From IMG/VR virus record IMGVR_UViG_3300049491_000357, positions 1 through 64,000 of that record: a stretch of 64,000 nt of DNA; one strand, given 5' to 3'. Made by a program: the position numbers and the translations under genes. Numbering within the stretch: the stretch's first letter is position 1; the number at the start of each line of letters is the position of its first letter. This document shows, piece after piece, positions 61,276-64,000 of this stretch. The DNA comes from a virus. The notes under the pieces were generated by a model that had not been told where the DNA came from, searched no databases, and saw only the letters and a program-made list of their open reading frames with translations.

Positions 61276-62361
61276 TCAGATTTTGGAGGGCGGGCGGAAC
61301 TTCGGATTCACACCACCCAAGGAACTTGGGTGGGAGTCCAAAATCCCAGAAAGTTGTTCGTTGGCTTGTTGTTCTGTGAGCAAAGCCATGGGGCGTAGTT
61401 CCACCGCTTCAGACCGAACCACAGGAACCCCATGCAACGTGTGATCTGCCAACACCCCTGCTACATCAGCATCCCCCTCTAGAGCCGCCAACTCAGCCGC
61501 TCTAGACGAGACGGACGTTTGCTTGGGGGCCTGATGAGTTGGGGTGGGCTGATGGGTTTGGGCAGGGGCCGGAAGAGGGGCTTTAGGGACAATACGCTCA
61601 GGCGGCGGAACAGGCACTTGTTGATGCAAGGGCTTGCGGTTGGCCATGATGCTGGCTGCTGATACCACCCCAGGCTCAGGCTCAGGCTCTGGGGGTGAAG
61701 CTTCTTTTGTCGGTTCCGGTTGAGCCGCTGCTTCCTCTTCTCGACGCACCTTGTCGAGAATCTCCTCAGCATGTTTCATCTCTGCCAAGGTAGACTTTCG
61801 AATCAAACCATAGTCGTCAAGAATCTTGGCAAAAAGAGTGGAGGGTAGGTCATCTTCCAACTCCACAGCTTCCCCTAGAAGGCGACGAATGCGCTCCTCC
61901 ACCGACTCCTCAGCTTGGGCAAACTGAATTCCCTCTCTGGCAGCAGTTGATGCCTTCAGGGTGCAGTCTCCAATTTTAAGGTACGTTAGGTGGATAGCGT
62001 CAGGACCCCAAGACGAAAGGATCTTGTCCATCAGCCACTTGTGGCGTTCGACTCGGACCTTGCGCGTTGACCCTGGTTTTTTGGGATCAGGCTCCTCATC
62101 ATCGATGAAGTCTACAGCTCTTAGATCCACACCATCAAACTCAACCAAACCTCGGGCCACATGTTCCCCTTGGTACACGTTGAGGTATGTGAGATCTTCA
62201 AGTCCCTTACAGGAAGCAAGAACTGCCTCTACTTCCGTTGGTCGAAGATTGCGAACTACAAGGCTGTGACCAAGAATTTCGAACGGCTCCTCGGTGACAC
62301 CCATATCGAGTGCCTTACCAAGGGAATTGATGAGGTCTCTCGCTGAAACACTGCTACCCAT
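61276..62361 (-). CDS. Tail assembly chaperone candidate, proline-rich C-terminus
   Basis: A 361-residue protein from ATG 62361 with a strong AAAGGAGA ribosome binding site. Residues 1-200 are globular and mixed: DLINSLGKALDMGVTEEPFEILGHSLVVRNLRPTEVEAVLASCKG, VERHKWLMDKILSSWG, and an acidic helix EERIRRLLGEAVELEDDL. Residues about 210-300 are a Pro/Glu/Ala-rich linker (PEPTKEASPPEPEPEPG, PVPPPERIVPKAPLPAPAQ). The tail holds a short helix. Globular N-terminal domains of this size between tube and tape measure genes are typical of tail assembly chaperones; the Pro-rich region may bridge to the tape measure. Family not proven. Confidence 0.66.
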   Translation of the reverse strand: MGSSVSARDLINSLGKALDMGVTEEPFEILGHSLVVRNLRPTEVEAVLASCKGLEDLTYLNVYQGEHVARGLVEFDGVDLRAVDFIDDEEPDPKKPGSTRKVRVERHKWLMDKILSSWGPDAIHLTYLKIGDCTLKASTAAREGIQFAQAEESVEERIRRLLGEAVELEDDLPSTLFAKILDDYGLIRKSTLAEMKHAEEILDKVRREEEAAAQPEPTKEASPPEPEPEPGVVSAASIMANRKPLHQQVPVPPPERIVPKAPLPAPAQTHQPTPTHQAPKQTSVSSRAAELAALEGDADVAGVLADHTLHGVPVVRSEAVELRPMALLTEQQANEQLSGILDSHPSSLGGVNPKFRPPSKI

Positions 62362-62387
62362 TTTGATCTCCTTTGATTTGATCTAAA

Positions 62388-62470
62388 TGGGGGTTCGGTA
62401 TTTCGTTTGAGACCTACACCTGCTCAAAAGAAGTGTATTGGTTTGATCTCATCTGAACTACCGACCCCCA
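62388..62470 (-). promoter_or_regulatory. Long-range inverted repeat between tail tube and chaperone genes
   Basis: Bases 62388-62400 (TGGGGGTTCGGTA) and 62459-62470 (TACCGACCCCCA) are complementary over 12 pairs with one bulge, separated by 58 bases. It begins 12 bases after the tail tube stop and ends 26 bases before the chaperone start. No U-run follows the second arm, so a classical intrinsic terminator is unlikely. It may stabilise the abundant tube message or reduce readthrough to the chaperone. Copies of TTTGATCT occur inside and just beyond the loop. Confidence 0.5.
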
Positions 62471-62482
62471 GTAAACGCCGAC

Positions 62483-63199
62483 TCAGAACGTAGGCGCCGC
62501 AGCACCACCAGAGCCGAACCGAACCGAGAAGCCCTTGCCCGCAGCACCATTGGCCGCAATCGGAGCCAACCCAGTATCGATGAACTCACCGTACTGACCA
62601 AGCCCATCGATGATGTCGGTCACAGTCACGGAGGAGTTCTCAGAGACCATCGCAGCATCCGACGTAAAGCTCGCCCCATACGAGTTGAACCAGCAACCCT
62701 CAAAGTACGTGAAGAGGGCTGTGATTGGAGTCAGAATGTTGTCCGCAGTACCAGAAGTACCACCCGAACCTGGCTGGATTGTGGCGCCCGGAGTCGAGTT
62801 GCCATCCAGCTTGCCCGCGATTTCCGAGAAGACCAGTTCCTGCTTGATGTCGAACGGCCAACGGTGGTGACGCAAAGACCGAACGAGTCCGTCAATGCCT
62901 CCCTTGTATCCAACCATCTGGAAGAGGTTGGCTGTGTATAGGAGCGTCTTGTTGAGAGTCAGGGTCATCGGTTCAGTGACGCCTGGCACCAACTCAGCGA
63001 TCATATCGCCAAAGCCAACACCACGAACTGGGTCAATCGTACGAGACTCGTCGAAGCCGAACTCGCTGATCGCTCCAAGCTGCTGAAAGCCCTTGGCCCC
63101 CGTGGAGTAGCCGAACACCTTGTTCTTTTGAGAGACAGCCGAACGAGTGTTCGGGGCCGTTCCCATCCTGTAAATGTAATTTTTGTTGTCGACAGGCAT
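62483..63199 (-). CDS. Tail tube protein
   Basis: A 238-residue protein, ATG 63199, with AGGGAGA upstream. It has the plan of phage tail tube proteins: a short N-terminal arm with aromatic residues (NKNYIYRMG), a strand MTLTLNKTLLYTANLFQMVGYKG, a middle helix, then FEGCWFNSYGASFTSDAAMVSENSSVTVTDIID with the SF and TV strands that form the inner barrel. The end is Gly/Ala-rich. Tube monomers stack as hexamers to form the DNA channel. The gene lies upstream of chaperone and tape measure genes and just after an unidentified gene at the window edge. Length fits (usually 140-250 residues). Confidence 0.82.
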   Translation of the reverse strand: MPVDNKNYIYRMGTAPNTRSAVSQKNKVFGYSTGAKGFQQLGAISEFGFDESRTIDPVRGVGFGDMIAELVPGVTEPMTLTLNKTLLYTANLFQMVGYKGGIDGLVRSLRHHRWPFDIKQELVFSEIAGKLDGNSTPGATIQPGSGGTSGTADNILTPITALFTYFEGCWFNSYGASFTSDAAMVSENSSVTVTDIIDGLGQYGEFIDTGLAPIAANGAAGKGFSVRFGSGGAAAPTF

Positions 63200-63217
63200 C
63201 TGATGTCTCCCTTGTTC

Positions 63218-64000
63218 TCAGAGCTTGGCATTGGCGAAGAGAGCGTAAAGACCCTCACACTTCTTCGCCAACTTTTGAAGGTCACCTGTGACCCACGGTT
63301 CAGCAATGTCCACCTGACGAAGTACGTCCTGGAGGTTTGCCGTAACAAGATGCAAGTCAGTGCGAGCTTTCGAAGCATTGAACTTCCTGCCAGCAGTCAC
63401 GAGTGCATCGATCTTGACATCCGTCTCAGCCACCTGGGAGATGATCTCCTCAGCTAGCTTGAGATTTGCCTGGAACGTAGCAAAACTCGCACTCTTACCA
63501 AGAGGGTGAGTGACTGCCGAAGGTGGGGTATACGCCCCGGGGTCCTCGACGGTGTCCACCTTTGGTGCACCCATACCGTAGAACGCATCGTTCTTCGATT
63601 GGTCCCCAACCTCAAGAAGCTTGATTGAGGCAACCGAGGTTTGCAGTGCTGTGGCGCCCTCTGGTGTGGGGTTGGACGCCAAGTTCTGAATGACTTGCTC
63701 AATCTCTGCGAGCTTGTTGACGAATGCAGCCTTGTCCATGTGGTATGTACCTCGAAGTGGAACGACGTCTCGATCAGTTGCCTCGATAAGTGAAGTAGTG
63801 GAAGGGAGGACGGCTGACCAACGAGACCTTTTCGGAGTCAGGAACTGGAAAAGGGCGTCCGTGTTCAGGACCACCATGACCTTCCCCTCCTTCAAAAACT
63901 CGTCAAGAGCATTTCGACGTGTTTGAAGACCAGGGATGAGTTTTGTGACCAGTTGAAGAATTGAGGTCGCACCAAGTGCGTAGCGAACTCCATCAGGGGT
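63218..64000 (-). CDS. Virion or tail-region protein, 5' part outside the window
   Basis: The frame is open through the right edge: 260 residues are visible, ending at TGA 63218. A TTG at 63895 would give 225 residues, but the reading upstream (ALGATSILQLVTKLIPGLQTRRNALDEFL) is clean protein, so the true start is outside. The visible part is mainly helical, with VNKLAEIEQVIQNLASNP, FATFQANLKLAEEIISQVAE and RTDLHLVTANLQDVLRQV, and a central Pro/Gly loop. No sheath motif was recognised. The gene directly precedes the tail tube, where a sheath, terminator or neck-region protein would be expected, but I cannot assign one. Confidence 0.72.
   Translation of the reverse strand, partial: TPDGVRYALGATSILQLVTKLIPGLQTRRNALDEFLKEGKVMVVLNTDALFQFLTPKRSRWSAVLPSTTSLIEATDRDVVPLRGTYHMDKAAFVNKLAEIEQVIQNLASNPTPEGATALQTSVASIKLLEVGDQSKNDAFYGMGAPKVDTVEDPGAYTPPSAVTHPLGKSASFATFQANLKLAEEIISQVAETDVKIDALVTAGRKFNASKARTDLHLVTANLQDVLRQVDIAEPWVTGDLQKLAKKCEGLYALFANAKL

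Noticed and set aside
59984-62361. Programmed -1 frameshift joining the two genes before the tape measure, as in lambda G/GT
   Set aside because: A TGA lies in the second frame between the end of the first gene and the start of the second, and the second has its own good ribosome binding site, so no shift at the end of the first gene can yield a fusion.
1-64000. Reassignment of TAA or TAG to sense codons
   Set aside because: Genes of more than 2000 codons contain no internal TAA or TAG, which would be expected if these were read as amino acids. The single TAA case at 12576 is better treated on its own.
1-64000. tRNA genes, CRISPR arrays, insertion sequences or attachment sites
   Set aside because: No cloverleaf-like stretches, regularly spaced identical repeats, transposase motifs or flanking direct repeats were seen; the only tandem repeats are coding.

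Overview
The window is the late structural region of a large double-stranded DNA tailed phage with a contractile tail (Caudoviricetes, myovirus morphology). Every gene I can support lies on the minus strand, so transcription runs from high to low coordinates. Coding is almost continuous. Most junctions are TGATG or ATGA overlaps or gaps of a few bases, and no gene-free stretch exceeds about 130 bases. I found no tRNA, rRNA, CRISPR array, insertion sequence or plus-strand gene. Evidence for the host is indirect. One product has a signal peptide and an outer-membrane beta-barrel-like C-terminus ending in Trp, which points to a Gram-negative bacterium.

In transcription order, the first block (64000 to about 47958) is the tail core: an unidentified protein cut by the window edge, a tail tube protein, two likely tail assembly proteins, a tape measure protein of about 1198 residues, a tube-adaptor-like baseplate protein, a baseplate protein carrying a lysozyme-like domain, a hub protein, and a central spike with an OB-like domain and beta-helix. 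The second block (47958 to about 31985) is the baseplate periphery. It holds a 2065-residue virion protein, a protein with long amphipathic helices at both ends, a gp25-like wedge candidate, a 1149-residue Baseplate_J-like wedge, a 58-residue zinc-ribbon-like protein at 32805-32981, and several unrecognised proteins.

The third block (31932 to about 6682) is an exceptionally large fibre and host-recognition module. It includes proteins of 1875, 2119, 1441, 886 and 737 residues built from repeats, lectin-like and beta-propeller-like pieces, plus a roughly 55-residue beta module that recurs in unrelated genes. The 2119-residue fibre gene ends in TAA, but its frame stays open and protein-like into the next gene, which lacks a convincing start. 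This may be readthrough, or one gene split in two.

The fourth block (6678 to 1) holds small accessory genes: two membrane proteins, two small proteins sharing an MTYDRR N-terminus, an exported beta-barrel-like protein (possibly a lysis or envelope cassette), three more small structural candidates, a J-domain protein, a DUF4258-like protein and the N-terminal part of a SNF2-family helicase that runs off the left edge.

Two window-wide features stand out. Of 40 stop codons that can be read, 37 are TGA, 2 are TAG and 1 is TAA. Structural protein modules have also been duplicated and dispersed among the fibre and baseplate genes.
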